64,000 nucleotides of DNA from Litorisediminicola beolgyonensis (GCF_042679605.1 NZ_JBHTMU010000021.1:3793-67792); one strand, 5' to 3'; counted from the first letter of the stretch, positions 45,023 to 53,571 are shown. The notes: generated by a model not told the origin, from the letters alone. Program-made: numbers and translations.

Positions 45023-48000
45023 TGGCAGAGCGGTCCGGAGATCGCCGCTGGGTCGCCGTGATGTCGGGCGACATGGCCAATTTTACCCGGCTGCCGCGCG
45101 AGATCGGGCAGGAGCGGGCCTTCGGCCTGCTGGAGACCGCAATGGAGCAGGCGCGCAAGGCGGTCGAAGGCGAGGGCGGGCAGATCGTCGACACGGCGGG
45201 TGACGGGTTTCTGGCTATTTTCGGCGCGCCGCTCGCGTTCGAGGATGCTTCACTGCGAGCCTGCCGCGCGGCGCTGACCTTCCGCGACCGGATTGCCGCG
45301 GGTCGCGACGGGTTCGTGGCGGAATTCGGCGCGGCGGCGGAGTTTCGCGTTGGCCTGTCCGGCGGCACAGCGATGTTCGTGCGATACGACGATGGCGGAG
45401 CGAAGGTGCTGGGCGATCCGGTCAACCTGGCCGCGCGGTTGCAGGCCAGCGCCGGCCTGGGCGAGGTGCTGATCGGAGAAGATATCCACCGCGAATGCGA
45501 AGGCTTCGTCACGGTAGAGGACCGGGGCGCGGCGGACTTCAAGGGCTTCGACTGGCCCGTCGCGCACTATGCCCTGACAGGCATCCGGGCCGAGACCGAA
45601 CGGTTTTCCGGCGCGCGGCGACGGGGCCTGACCCGTCTGGCCAGCCGCAGCGACGAGATCGCCGCCGTGCGGCGCGCGCTGGATCGGACCGGGCGTCGGG
45701 TGGTCGCGATCACCGGGGTCGCCGGCGTGGGAAAATCACGGCTGGTGCACGAGGCGTTGCAAGTGATGCCACGGCGAGACCAGGTCGTCTACGGTCAATG
45801 CGTCGCCGAGGGCCGCGCCTATGGGCCGATCTTCGATATCCTTCGCCACGCCGCGAAGGCGGACCGCGGGCTGTCACATTTCGAAACGTTGCGCCGCCTG
45901 TCCGAGGTGTTTCCCTTCGTGCTCGACATGGCTGAGGTGAGCGCGCTGTTTTCGGGCGATCCGTCGGGCGAGGACAGCCGGAACCGCGCCCTTCGGACGC
46001 GGGATTTCCTGGGCGGTGTGCTGGCGCGACTGTCCGCCACCGGCGCACATGTGATGGTGGTTGAAGATATTCACTGGATCGACCCCGGCAGTTCGGCGGT
46101 TCTCGAAGCCTTGCTGCCGTTGCGGCCCACCCTGATCGTGACACGGCGCCCCGCGCCGCCGATCGCGTGGCTGGATTCGCCGCATATCGCGCGGATCGAG
46201 CTGGGCCTGCTGGACGCCGCCGCGATCGGTGAGATTGTCCGCGACAGCTATGGCGCGAAGCTGGCAGAGGACACCGCCGCCCTGATCGTGGACAAATCCG
46301 AGGGCCTGCCGCTTGTCGCCGAAGAGATGGTGCGCGCACTCCGCGCGCGGGACAGTGCGGCGACCGGCGACGCGGACCTGCTGACCGGAACGCTTGAACA
46401 ATCGGTGCTGAGCCGTTGCGACCGGCTGGAACCTGCGGCGCGCAGGGTGCTATCGATCGCGGCGGCCATCGGCCGCGACTTTTCGGTCGATCTGCTGACC
46501 CGCGCGGCGGGGAGCGCGCCCGACATTGAAGCTATGATGTCTGCGGATCTCATCGAACAGGTGCAGGGCGATCACTGGCGGTTCCATCACGCGTTGATCC
46601 GCGACGCGGTCTATTCCGGCATGCTGTCGGGCGCGCGCAGGGAAGCGCACCGCGCCATCGCCATCGCGCTCGAGGCGCAGGCGGGCGAGGGCGGTGCCGA
46701 TCGGGGACGGATCGGTCGGCATTTCGCCGAAGCCGACAACCACGTGAAAGCGGCGCGGTATCTGGCGCTTGGGGCAGCCGATGCGCTGGCGCAGTACGAT
46801 CTGATCAATGCCGAATCCCTGGCCGCGCGGGCGATGGGCTATGTCGCGCGCGATCCGACGGTACTGGATGAAGCCGGATACCGTGCCCTGGTGATCACCT
46901 GGCTGCACAGCCTGCATCATCTGGCGGAGTTTCGGCGCATCGTCGATCTGTCGCGTCAGCTGCTGCCCCGGTTGCAGGCGGCGGGGGCGTCGACCGAACT
47001 GAGCATCGTGCAGACGCTGGTGGCGCTGTCGATGACCCACACGCGCGAATACGCCGGTGGCGAGACGCTGGCACAGGAAACTCTGGAACAGTCGGAACGG
47101 GTCGGCGACCGGCTGGGCGCGGCCTGGGCCCGGGTCGCCCTGTTGCGCAATTTCGAGGAGACCGGGAAGAGATCCGTCGCCGAGCTCGAGTCGCTCGCCG
47201 ACGCGATCCTGCCGGTGGCGGAGGCGGAAGGCGACCGCGCGCTGTCGATGATCGCGCTCTACCAGCTTTGCGCGGTCTACCGCACGGCCGGGCGGCGCGG
47301 TCAGTCGGTCGCGACGGCGAACCGGCTGATGGCTTTCGCGGTTGAACATGACGACCGACGGGGGCACGCCTTTGCGTCCTGGGCCAAGGCGCTGATCCAC
47401 ATCATCGACGATGCGCCCGAACGCGCGCTGGCGACGGTGCGTGAGGGGCGCAGGCACGCGCTGGGCGGGTCGGGAGACGAGGCCACGTGCCGGGCCATCG
47501 AACTGTACAGCCGGACGATGATCGCCGCCTCGCACGCGCTGGCCGAAGAGATCGCCGGGTTCACCGCAGAAGTCCGGCGCCGGGGTGACTACAACCTGAT
47601 CCACGCAATGTGCTGGATCGCGGCGGTGCTGCACTTGCGCAAGGGCGCGCTGGCCGATGGGTGGCGGCGGCTGAACCGTGATCTGCCCGAGGTCGCGCTG
47701 GCGGGGAACCAACCGATGGAACGTCAGTTTCGGCTTCTGAAGGCCGAGGTGCTGCTGGCGGTCGCGGGGCTGGTGGAACCGCGGGCGTCGGAGGACGGTC
47801 AGGCGAAAGAGCCGCGCCGCAGGGGCCCGCGCGACCTGCTGACATTCCTGCGGCTGCGGCCGTGGGCCCTGCGCGATGCCACGATTGAATTGAAGCGCTG
47901 CCTCGAACTGGAACCCGAGGCCGCGGGCGCGAACTATGCCCGCGCGCGGATCGGCCTTGGCCTGGTCGCGCTTCGGCGGCGCGACAAGGCGACCGCCCGT

Positions 48001-48090
48001 GCGCATCTTGAAGCGGGGCGCGACGCGGCGATGGCCGATGGTGTCGACCTTCTGGTGCGCCGCGCCCGCGCTGCGCTGAAACAGCTTTAG
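45022..48090 (+). CDS. Class III nucleotide cyclase - AAA ATPase - TPR protein
   Basis: The protein has 1022 residues from the GTG at 45022 (TAGTG overlap). Residues about 8-185 are a cyclase catalytic domain: metal Asp17 (MSGDMANFT) and Asp61 (TAGDGFLAIF), plus transition-state Asn135 and Arg139 (VNLAARL). The base-selecting Lys of adenylate cyclases appears as Asp57, and the paired Asp position as Lys128, a possible swap of the pair. Residues 205-500 are an AAA/NACHT-like ATPase with Walker A GVAGVGKS (232-239) and Walker B VVEDIHWID. The rest is TPR-like helical repeat. Such proteins make cAMP (or cGMP) in response to signals sensed by the C-terminal part. A Crp gene converges on its end. 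Confidence 0.88.
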   Translation: MAERSGDRRWVAVMSGDMANFTRLPREIGQERAFGLLETAMEQARKAVEGEGGQIVDTAGDGFLAIFGAPLAFEDASLRACRAALTFRDRIAAGRDGFVAEFGAAAEFRVGLSGGTAMFVRYDDGGAKVLGDPVNLAARLQASAGLGEVLIGEDIHRECEGFVTVEDRGAADFKGFDWPVAHYALTGIRAETERFSGARRRGLTRLASRSDEIAAVRRALDRTGRRVVAITGVAGVGKSRLVHEALQVMPRRDQVVYGQCVAEGRAYGPIFDILRHAAKADRGLSHFETLRRLSEVFPFVLDMAEVSALFSGDPSGEDSRNRALRTRDFLGGVLARLSATGAHVMVVEDIHWIDPGSSAVLEALLPLRPTLIVTRRPAPPIAWLDSPHIARIELGLLDAAAIGEIVRDSYGAKLAEDTAALIVDKSEGLPLVAEEMVRALRARDSAATGDADLLTGTLEQSVLSRCDRLEPAARRVLSIAAAIGRDFSVDLLTRAAGSAPDIEAMMSADLIEQVQGDHWRFHHALIRDAVYSGMLSGARREAHRAIAIALEAQAGEGGADRGRIGRHFAEADNHVKAARYLALGAADALAQYDLINAESLAARAMGYVARDPTVLDEAGYRALVITWLHSLHHLAEFRRIVDLSRQLLPRLQAAGASTELSIVQTLVALSMTHTREYAGGETLAQETLEQSERVGDRLGAAWARVALLRNFEETGKRSVAELESLADAILPVAEAEGDRALSMIALYQLCAVYRTAGRRGQSVATANRLMAFAVEHDDRRGHAFASWAKALIHIIDDAPERALATVREGRRHALGGSGDEATCRAIELYSRTMIAASHALAEEIAGFTAEVRRRGDYNLIHAMCWIAAVLHLRKGALADGWRRLNRDLPEVALAGNQPMERQFRLLKAEVLLAVAGLVEPRASEDGQAKEPRRRGPRDLLTFLRLRPWALRDATIELKRCLELEPEAAGANYARARIGLGLVALRRRDKATARAHLEAGRDAAMADGVDLLVRRARAALKQL

Positions 48091-48755
48091 ACTCGCGCGT
48101 CGTCGCGCAGAGACTCCAGCGCTGAGAGATCGTGGATTGTCAGCACGCCGGCGGAATGCGTCACGAAGCCGGACTTGGCCATGCTGGCGATCTGTCGACT
48201 GACGTTCTCGCGCGCGATGCCTGCGAAGGCGCCGAGATTCGCCTGCGAGAATGTGCGGCTGAGCGTCACGCCCCCGTCCGCCGCGGGCGTCCCCCAATCG
48301 CGCGCAAGCCGCAGCAGGCAGTCCGCCAGCCGGGCGGAAGCGGAGGTGAGCGCATGACGTGCCACCCCGTCAGAGGCGTTTCGGATGCGCCGGCAGAGCG
48401 CGGCGATCACCTCGGTGGCGGCCTCTGGGGTGTCATGAAGGTGCGACAACAGCGCGGCGCGCGTTACCACGACACCCCGGCAGGCCTCGACCGCGATGGC
48501 GTCCGCGCTGCGCGGGCCACCGTCCAGCGCCGAGATCTCGCCAAGCACCTCGTTGGGCCCGACCCAAGCCAGCACCGACTTTCGCCCCGACTGCGACAGG
48601 ACCGAGACCTCGATCAGTCCGTCCGCGAGGATCAGCACAAAGCTGCCCGGGTCGCCGAGGTGAAAGATCGCGGCGCCCTTGGAATAGCTGACCGGGCGGC
48701 CTATGCGGCCGAGTCCGGCAAGGTAGGACAGCTCGGGTGCTGGCGTGTCTGGCAT
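48087..48755 (-). CDS. Crp/Fnr family regulator
   Basis: The protein has 222 residues from the ATG at 48755. Frames starting further upstream add a non-conserved extension running into IS debris. The cyclic-nucleotide pocket is well preserved: GEISALDGGPRSA with Glu73, Arg82 and Ser83, the residues that bind phosphate and ribose of cAMP in CRP. The recognition helix ARENVSRQ keeps Arg182, Glu183 and Arg187 in the same spacing as Arg180/Glu181/Arg185 of E. coli CRP, which read TGTGA. It should therefore bind cAMP and a TGTGA-N6-TCACA box like the one at 34105. Its stop overlaps that of the convergent cyclase gene by 4 bp. Confidence 0.88.
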   Translation of the reverse strand: MPDTPAPELSYLAGLGRIGRPVSYSKGAAIFHLGDPGSFVLILADGLIEVSVLSQSGRKSVLAWVGPNEVLGEISALDGGPRSADAIAVEACRGVVVTRAALLSHLHDTPEAATEVIAALCRRIRNASDGVARHALTSASARLADCLLRLARDWGTPAADGGVTLSRTFSQANLGAFAGIARENVSRQIASMAKSGFVTHSAGVLTIHDLSALESLRDDARV

Positions 48756-48883
48756 GCCGGTCAGAATGGCGATTGCGGGCGTGGGCCACAAGCGCGCTCT
48801 GATGAGGACGTCCGGGGCGAGCGCCCGCCGGGCGCCTTGGGTTTGGATCGGCGGATCTGCGCCCGATGTCGGATTTAACATAA

Positions 48884-49043
48884 ACCGCAAAATACGACAG
48901 ACGCCGCTACAAACGGCGCAACCGGATCGAAATTATGTTCGGCAGGCTCAAGGATTGGCGATACGACCGTTGTCCAAAGGTTTTCCTGTCCGCCATCGCG
49001 CTCGCCGCAACCGTCATCTATTGGCTGTGATTCCTGACCCTAG
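48884..49043 (+). mobile_element. IS5-family element, 3' remnant
   Basis: The frame 48884-49030 encodes the last about 48 residues of an IS5 transposase (RRYKRRNRIEIMFGRLKDWR, then CPKVFLSAIALAATVIYWL and stop). A four- to five-residue gap falls in the usual DWRR-x-x-TRYDRC stretch. The following GATTCCTGACCCTAG (49029-49043) mirrors the left-end repeat at 32645 (CTAGGCTCAGGA), so it marks the right IS end. The N-terminal part is 16 kb upstream in the same orientation. This remnant is too short for routine gene finding. Confidence 0.8.
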
Positions 49044-49114
49044 GAATTTGAACCTCGGACTTTGGGCTACCGTTCACACAGTACATAGTAATGGCGGTAA
49101 GCAGCGACGGTTGT

Positions 49115-49127
49115 GAGCCCCCGCAAC
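49115..49127 (+). repeat. Direct repeat of the candidate attachment core
   Basis: GAGCCCCCGCAAC repeats 26546-26558 in the same orientation, 22.6 kb away, between the IS5 3' remnant and the icd terminator. It lacks the final CCA of the tRNA-like copy (reads CGA). It is a candidate far end of the recombinase-borne island. A chance match is possible. Confidence 0.35.
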
Positions 49128-49316
49128 GATTTTTCCCGAACCCGCGTCGACATCCCTTAGTCCGCCCGGCTGCGCTGCGTCGATCATTCCGGTAATCGCC
49201 CCCTTCCAATATGATAACCACGTCTCCGTTCTCCTTGGCGTGCACTGACCTGCTGGTCGCTGCAAGGTTCCGAGGGAACCGGGGCCACGTGGCGCCTTGT
49301 TCCTGTGGCAAAGAGA

Positions 49317-49344
49317 AAGGGCCGGTTCGCATGAACCGGCCCTT
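49317..49344 (-). terminator. Intrinsic terminator of icd
   Basis: A perfect 12-bp stem (AAGGGCCGGTTC / GAACCGGCCCTT) with the loop GCAT lies 28 bases after the icd stop on the minus strand. It is followed in that direction by a T-rich tract (TCTCTTTG). The region 48756-49316 otherwise holds the IS5 remnant and no further gene. Confidence 0.8.
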
Positions 49345-49371
49345 CGCCCGATCTCGCAAGATACGCGGCGC

Positions 49372-50586
49372 TTAGCCCGCGAGCGCCTTGTTCAGGTTCT
49401 CGTCGACCTTCTCGAGGAAGCCCATCGTGGTCAGCCATTTCTGGTCGGGCCCGACGAGCAGCGCGAGGTCCTTGGTCATGAAGCCAGACTCGACCGTCTC
49501 GACGATCACGCGCTCGAGCGTCTCGGCGAAGGTCTTGAGCGCATCGTTGCTGTCGAGCTTGGCGCGGTGCTTGAGGCCACCGGTCCAGGCGAAGATCGAC
49601 GCGATCGAGTTGGTCGAGGTCTCCTCGCCGCGCTGGTGCTGGCGGTAGTGGCGGGTGACGGTGCCGTGCGCGGCCTCGGCCTCGACGATCTTGCCATCGG
49701 GCGTCATCAGCTGCGAGGTCATGAGACCGAGCGAGCCGAAGCCCTGCGCCACGGTGTCGGACTGCACGTCGCCGTCGTAGTTCTTGCACGCCCAGACATA
49801 GCCGCCGGACCACTTCATCGCCGCCGCGACCATGTCGTCGATCAGGCGGTGCTCGTAGGTCAGGCCCGCTTCCTTGAACTTGTCGGCGAACTCGGCGTCG
49901 AAGATGCGCTGGAAGATGATCATGAACTGACCATCATACTGCTTGAGGATGGTGTTCTTGGTCGACAGATAGACCGGGTAGCCGCGCTTCAGGCCGTAGT
50001 TGAAGGAGGCGCGGGCGAAATCCTCGATGGATTTGTCGAGGTTGTACATGCCCATGTAGATGCCCGAGGAGGGCGCGTCGAAGACCTCTTCCTCGATCAC
50101 GGTGCCGTCTTCGCCGACGAATTTCATCGACAGCTTGCCCGGCCCGGGGAATTTCATGTCCGTCGCGCGATACTGGTCGCCAAAGGCGTGACGGCCGATG
50201 ACGATGGGCTGGGTCCAGCCCGGAACGAGGCGCGGCACGTTCTTGCAGATGATCGGCTCGCGGAAGACGACGCCGCCCAGGATGTTGCGGATGGTGCCGT
50301 TGGGCGAACGCCACATCTTCTTGAGGCCGAACTCCTCGACCCGGCCCTCGTCGGGGGTGATGGTCGCGCATTTGACCGCCACGCCGACTTCCTTGGTCTT
50401 CTCGGCGGCGTCGATGGTGATCTGGTCATCGGTGGCGTCGCGGCTCTCGATGCCGAGATCGTAGTAGAGCAGATCGACGTCGATATAGGGCAGGATCAGC
50501 TTCTTCTTGATGAAATCCCAGATGATCCGGGTCATCTCGTCGCCATCCATCTCGACGATGGGGTTCTCTACCTTGATCTTGGACAT
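49372..50586 (-). CDS. icd: NADP-dependent isocitrate dehydrogenase
   Basis: The protein has 404 residues, the length of the eukaryote-like (subfamily II) enzyme common in alphaproteobacteria. The ATG at 50586 has GGAG upstream and gives the typical start KIKVENPIVEMDGDEMTRII. Other landmarks are the substrate loop WRSPNGTIRNILGG with the phosphorylatable-type Ser, the RHAFGDQYRATD segment, DDMVAAAMKWSGG with metal-binding Asp, and AHGTVTRHY near the cofactor site. It makes 2-oxoglutarate in the TCA cycle. It is a single-gene unit with its own terminator, and marks the return to core chromosome. Confidence 0.97.
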   Translation of the reverse strand: MSKIKVENPIVEMDGDEMTRIIWDFIKKKLILPYIDVDLLYYDLGIESRDATDDQITIDAAEKTKEVGVAVKCATITPDEGRVEEFGLKKMWRSPNGTIRNILGGVVFREPIICKNVPRLVPGWTQPIVIGRHAFGDQYRATDMKFPGPGKLSMKFVGEDGTVIEEEVFDAPSSGIYMGMYNLDKSIEDFARASFNYGLKRGYPVYLSTKNTILKQYDGQFMIIFQRIFDAEFADKFKEAGLTYEHRLIDDMVAAAMKWSGGYVWACKNYDGDVQSDTVAQGFGSLGLMTSQLMTPDGKIVEAEAAHGTVTRHYRQHQRGEETSTNSIASIFAWTGGLKHRAKLDSNDALKTFAETLERVIVETVESGFMTKDLALLVGPDQKWLTTMGFLEKVDENLNKALAG

Positions 50587-50732
50587 GCTTCGCTCCTTCG
50601 GGCTATCCGAGTCTGTTGCCGCCGCTCTAACGCAATTTTGCGGTGCAGAAAAGACTGTATGCAAAAGTATACATCGTTGAGCGGGGCTGGTGCCTTCACA
50701 GCGGGCAGGAGGGCTTCTAGGTTCGGCATCCG

Positions 50733-51347
50733 ATGAAGAACGAAATCGATCCGACCGCGCGCGTCGCGGAGAATGTGCGCTTCGAGGCGCCGGTGCGTCT
50801 GGAGGACTCGACCCGCGTCGAACGCCGGGTCGAAATCGGTCGGTTCAGCTATCTCAGCGAGGGCAGCGCGGTCTTCGCGCGTACGCGGATCGGGCGCTAC
50901 TGTTCGATCGGCCGCTATTGCGACATCGGTGCGCTGGCGCACCCGACCGACTACCTGTCGACCCATCCGTTCCAGTACAGCCCGTTCCACTTCCCGCAGC
51001 GTGCCTATCGCAAGCGCGAGCTGGTCGAGTTCGACCGCGGCGAAGGGCCGGTGATCGGTCATGACGTCTGGATCGGCACCCGCGCGACGATCCTGCGCGG
51101 GTTGACCATCGGCCACGGCGCCGTCATCGCGGCGGGCGCGGTGGTGACCCGCGACGTGGCACCCTACGAGGTGGTGGGCGGACTGCCCGCGAAACGCATC
51201 CGCATGCGCTTCGATGCCGAGACCGTGGAGCGGCTTCTGGCGGTGGCCTGGTGGGATCTGCCCTTCGAGGCGCTCGATGGGCTGCCCTTCGACGATCTGC
51301 CGCGCTGTCTCGACCGGCTCGAGGCGATCCGCGCCGAGCAGGGCTGA
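50733..51347 (+). CDS. CatB-related (hexapeptide-repeat) O-acetyltransferase
   Basis: The protein has 204 residues. It has left-handed beta-helix hexapeptide repeats (RIGRYCSIGRYCDIGALAHP and VIGHDVWIGTRATILRGLTI), and the catalytic-type His in HPTDYLSTHPF. The C-terminal loop PYEVVGGLPAKRIRMRF is characteristic of xenobiotic/sugar acetyltransferases. It probably acetylates a surface sugar, as cytidylyltransferase and LicD-like genes converge on it 6 bases away. The substrate is not determinable. Confidence 0.87.
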   Translation: MKNEIDPTARVAENVRFEAPVRLEDSTRVERRVEIGRFSYLSEGSAVFARTRIGRYCSIGRYCDIGALAHPTDYLSTHPFQYSPFHFPQRAYRKRELVEFDRGEGPVIGHDVWIGTRATILRGLTIGHGAVIAAGAVVTRDVAPYEVVGGLPAKRIRMRFDAETVERLLAVAWWDLPFEALDGLPFDDLPRCLDRLEAIRAEQG

Positions 51348-51353
51348 TCCGCG

Positions 51354-51812
51354 TCAGAGCGTGTCGACCACCGCCTGGACCTGGGTCAGCGCGTTTCTCA
51401 GATGCGCGACCTTCTCGGCCTTGAGCGCGGTCACGAGCTGGCGGAGATCGGTGGTCGAAATGTTCTCGGTCCGGGGCAGGTAGACCACCTGGCAGAGATC
51501 GGCGAGATCGTCGAATTTGCCGGCCCAGTCGTCGCCCATGGCGAAGATCGAGATGCCATGCGCCTCGATGTCCCGGCGTTTCTGCTCCCAGCTGTCCTCG
51601 GGGATCACCTGGTCGACATAGCGGCAGGCCGCGAGGATCTCGGCGCGGTCCTCGTAGGGCATGGCCGAGCTCTTGCCCTTGGCGCGGTTGAATGCGTCGG
51701 TGGAGCAGCCGACGACCAGCCTGTCGCCCAGATCCGCAAGCCGCCGCAGGAGCCGGACATGGCCGACATGAAACAGATCGAAGGTGCCGTAGGTCAGGAC
51801 CGTTCTGGACAT
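51354..51812 (-). CDS. Glycerol-3-phosphate cytidylyltransferase-like nucleotidyltransferase
   Basis: The protein has 152 residues, close to TagD/GCT size. It has the nucleotidyltransferase signature TYGTFDLFHVGHVRLL with the HxGH motif, a RAEIL motif, and near the end RTENISTTDLR, the family's second signature (RTxGISTT in TagD, here ENISTT). It should make a CDP-alcohol such as CDP-glycerol from CTP. The ATG shares one base with the stop of the upstream LicD-like gene (TGATG), so the pair probably transfers a phospho-alcohol to a surface glycan. Confidence 0.88.
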   Translation of the reverse strand: MSRTVLTYGTFDLFHVGHVRLLRRLADLGDRLVVGCSTDAFNRAKGKSSAMPYEDRAEILAACRYVDQVIPEDSWEQKRRDIEAHGISIFAMGDDWAGKFDDLADLCQVVYLPRTENISTTDLRQLVTALKAEKVAHLRNALTQVQAVVDTL

Positions 51813-52741
51813 CAGATCGCCTTCAGGAACGGCGCGAAGACGCGCCGGGCGCGGGGCCAGTCGAATTTGAAGAAGGGATCGGGCGTGCGCCATCCCTCGC
51901 CGTAATTGACCGCGAGCATCGCCTCGGCGTCGCGGGGGCGGGCATGGCCGGTGATCGGGCAGGGCACGAGCGGCAGCACCTGCTCTTCCGTCAGCTCGCC
52001 GCGGGTATGCGGGTAGACCTGCAGCCGTCCCTCCACGAACCAGGCCGGAAAGAGGTCGACCTCGACCCCGTCGGGTCCGCGAAGCTTCAGGAGCCCCGCG
52101 ATGCGCTTGCCCTCGGGATCGAGCGCGCCGGTCTCGGCCAGGGTCGCGGCCAGCGCGCGCCATTCCGAGGCGGCGTCGGCATCCGTGGTCGCTTTCAGGA
52201 TGACCGCGAGGTCGATATCGTCGTCATGATCGATCAGCCGCCCGTCGCGGACGACGCCGAGAAGGGTTCCGGAGTTCAGGAAGACCTGATGGCCGGTGGC
52301 TTCGACCGCGGCGATGGCGGCGGCAGTGCCGGACCAGATCGGAGCGTGATCGACGCTGTCGAAGGTCGCGGTGGTGTAGCCGTGATTGGTCAGCTTCTCG
52401 GGGGCGAGATAATCATTGATCAGTGTCTCGAAAGCCTCGAACAACTCCGGCTTGCCGTCCTGTTCGTGCCGCTCCCGCAGCTCCGAAAGAAAGCGCACGG
52501 TTCTCGCAGGCCGGGACCGAGCAATTACCGCGGTGGCAACAGCGGCTTCGAGCCACTCGATCCAACCGCGATTGGCGCGCAAGTCCAGAACTTCTAAAGA
52601 AAGCTTCCGGAAATCCAGCCCGGTGCGGCCAAAGGCGAGCTCTCCCTTCGCCATCGCCGCGATCTCGCGGACACGGCGACGGGCGTCCCGACGCGTCATT
52701 GCGGGCGCACTTTTGATCTCTGCTTCCGTTGTGTCCGTCAT
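51812..52741 (-). CDS. LicD-family phosphotransferase-like protein
   Basis: The protein has 309 residues. The centre has the LicD/nucleotidyltransferase-fold signature LNSGTLLGVVRDGRLIDHDD followed by DIDLAV, with the acidic metal-binding residues. A later strand VEVDLFPAWF supplies a further acidic residue. LicD proteins transfer phosphocholine or related groups from CDP donors to surface sugars, which fits the cytidylyltransferase gene overlapping its end. The N-terminal 110 residues are helical and not family-specific. Confidence 0.82.
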   Translation of the reverse strand: MTDTTEAEIKSAPAMTRRDARRRVREIAAMAKGELAFGRTGLDFRKLSLEVLDLRANRGWIEWLEAAVATAVIARSRPARTVRFLSELRERHEQDGKPELFEAFETLINDYLAPEKLTNHGYTTATFDSVDHAPIWSGTAAAIAAVEATGHQVFLNSGTLLGVVRDGRLIDHDDDIDLAVILKATTDADAASEWRALAATLAETGALDPEGKRIAGLLKLRGPDGVEVDLFPAWFVEGRLQVYPHTRGELTEEQVLPLVPCPITGHARPRDAEAMLAVNYGEGWRTPDPFFKFDWPRARRVFAPFLKAI

Positions 52742-52850
52742 ACTGCCTCTTCCGGGCGCGGTCTGCTCGAAGAGCAGCTTAATCTGGCGGACGTTTGCAA
52801 GGAAACCGTCAATACCGCCCGGGCACCCTCTCGGGCACGCGTTGCGGCTT

Positions 52851-53489
52851 TCAGGTATCGGCGTCGGCGGTCAGTTCCTCGATCACCTTCACCCAGAGCT
52901 CGGGCGCCTGGGCACCGGGCACGGCGTGGCGGCCGTCGACGATGAAGGTCGGGACCGAGCTCACGCCCATGTCGCGCGCGGCGCGGTCGCGGCCGCGGGT
53001 TTCCTCGACATCGGCCTCGGAGGCGAGGAGCCGGTGGATCACGCTGGCGTCGAGCCCGACCCCGTCGGCGATGTCGCAGAGCACGTCACGGTCGCCTATA
53101 TCGCGGCCTTCCTTGAAATAGGCGGCGAAGAGCGCGGAGACGCAGGCGGTCTGGCGCCCCTCGATCCCGGCCCAGTGGATCAGGCGATGCGCGTCGAGCG
53201 TGTTCGGCGTGCGCGTGATCGCGCCCAGATCGAGCGAGAGACCCGCCGCCTTGGCGTGCTCCTCGACCGGCAGATAGGCCTGGATCGCCCCGTCCTTGCC
53301 GCCGAACTTGGCCTCGAGATAGGCGCGGCGCTCCATGCCTTCGGGCGGCATGTCGGGATTGAGCTGGAACGGATGCCACTCGATCTCGAACGGGTGATCG
53401 GGGGATTGCTCCAGCGCGCGGTCGAGCTGGGCCTTGCCGATATAGCACCAGGGGCAGATCGGGTCGGAGAGGATATCGAGCTTGACCAT
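52851..53489 (-). CDS. DsbA-family oxidoreductase, FrnE-like
   Basis: The protein has 212 residues from the ATG at 53489 (AAAGGA upstream). The thioredoxin-fold active site is DPICPWCYIGK at residues 9-19 with a CPWC pair. The helical insert and the cis-Pro loop (SSVPTFIVDGRHAVPGAQ) are typical of FrnE/2-hydroxychromene-2-carboxylate isomerase-type DsbA relatives. There is no signal peptide, so it is cytoplasmic, as usual for FrnE. It probably has a role in oxidative stress or disulfide isomerisation. Confidence 0.9.
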   Translation of the reverse strand: MVKLDILSDPICPWCYIGKAQLDRALEQSPDHPFEIEWHPFQLNPDMPPEGMERRAYLEAKFGGKDGAIQAYLPVEEHAKAAGLSLDLGAITRTPNTLDAHRLIHWAGIEGRQTACVSALFAAYFKEGRDIGDRDVLCDIADGVGLDASVIHRLLASEADVEETRGRDRAARDMGVSSVPTFIVDGRHAVPGAQAPELWVKVIEELTADADT

Positions 53490-53571
53490 GTGTGGTCCTT
53501 TCTCAGCGGTTCCGCCGGTTGTAGCAGGTCGCTCGCACCGAGGACACAGCCGCGTCGCGAAACCCGTGTTT

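Noticed and set aside
48756..48890. A longer Crp/Fnr protein starting at 48890 or 48881
   Set aside because: The extra 42-45 residues are not like Crp N termini and would run into the antisense of the IS5 3' remnant. The ATG at 48755 gives a normal-length protein.
49029..49070. tRNA-like T-arm on the minus strand (GTCCGAGGTTCAAATTCC)
   Set aside because: The T-stem does not pair properly, no anticodon or D arm can be folded upstream, and part of the stretch is the IS5 right end. A tRNA gene is not supported.
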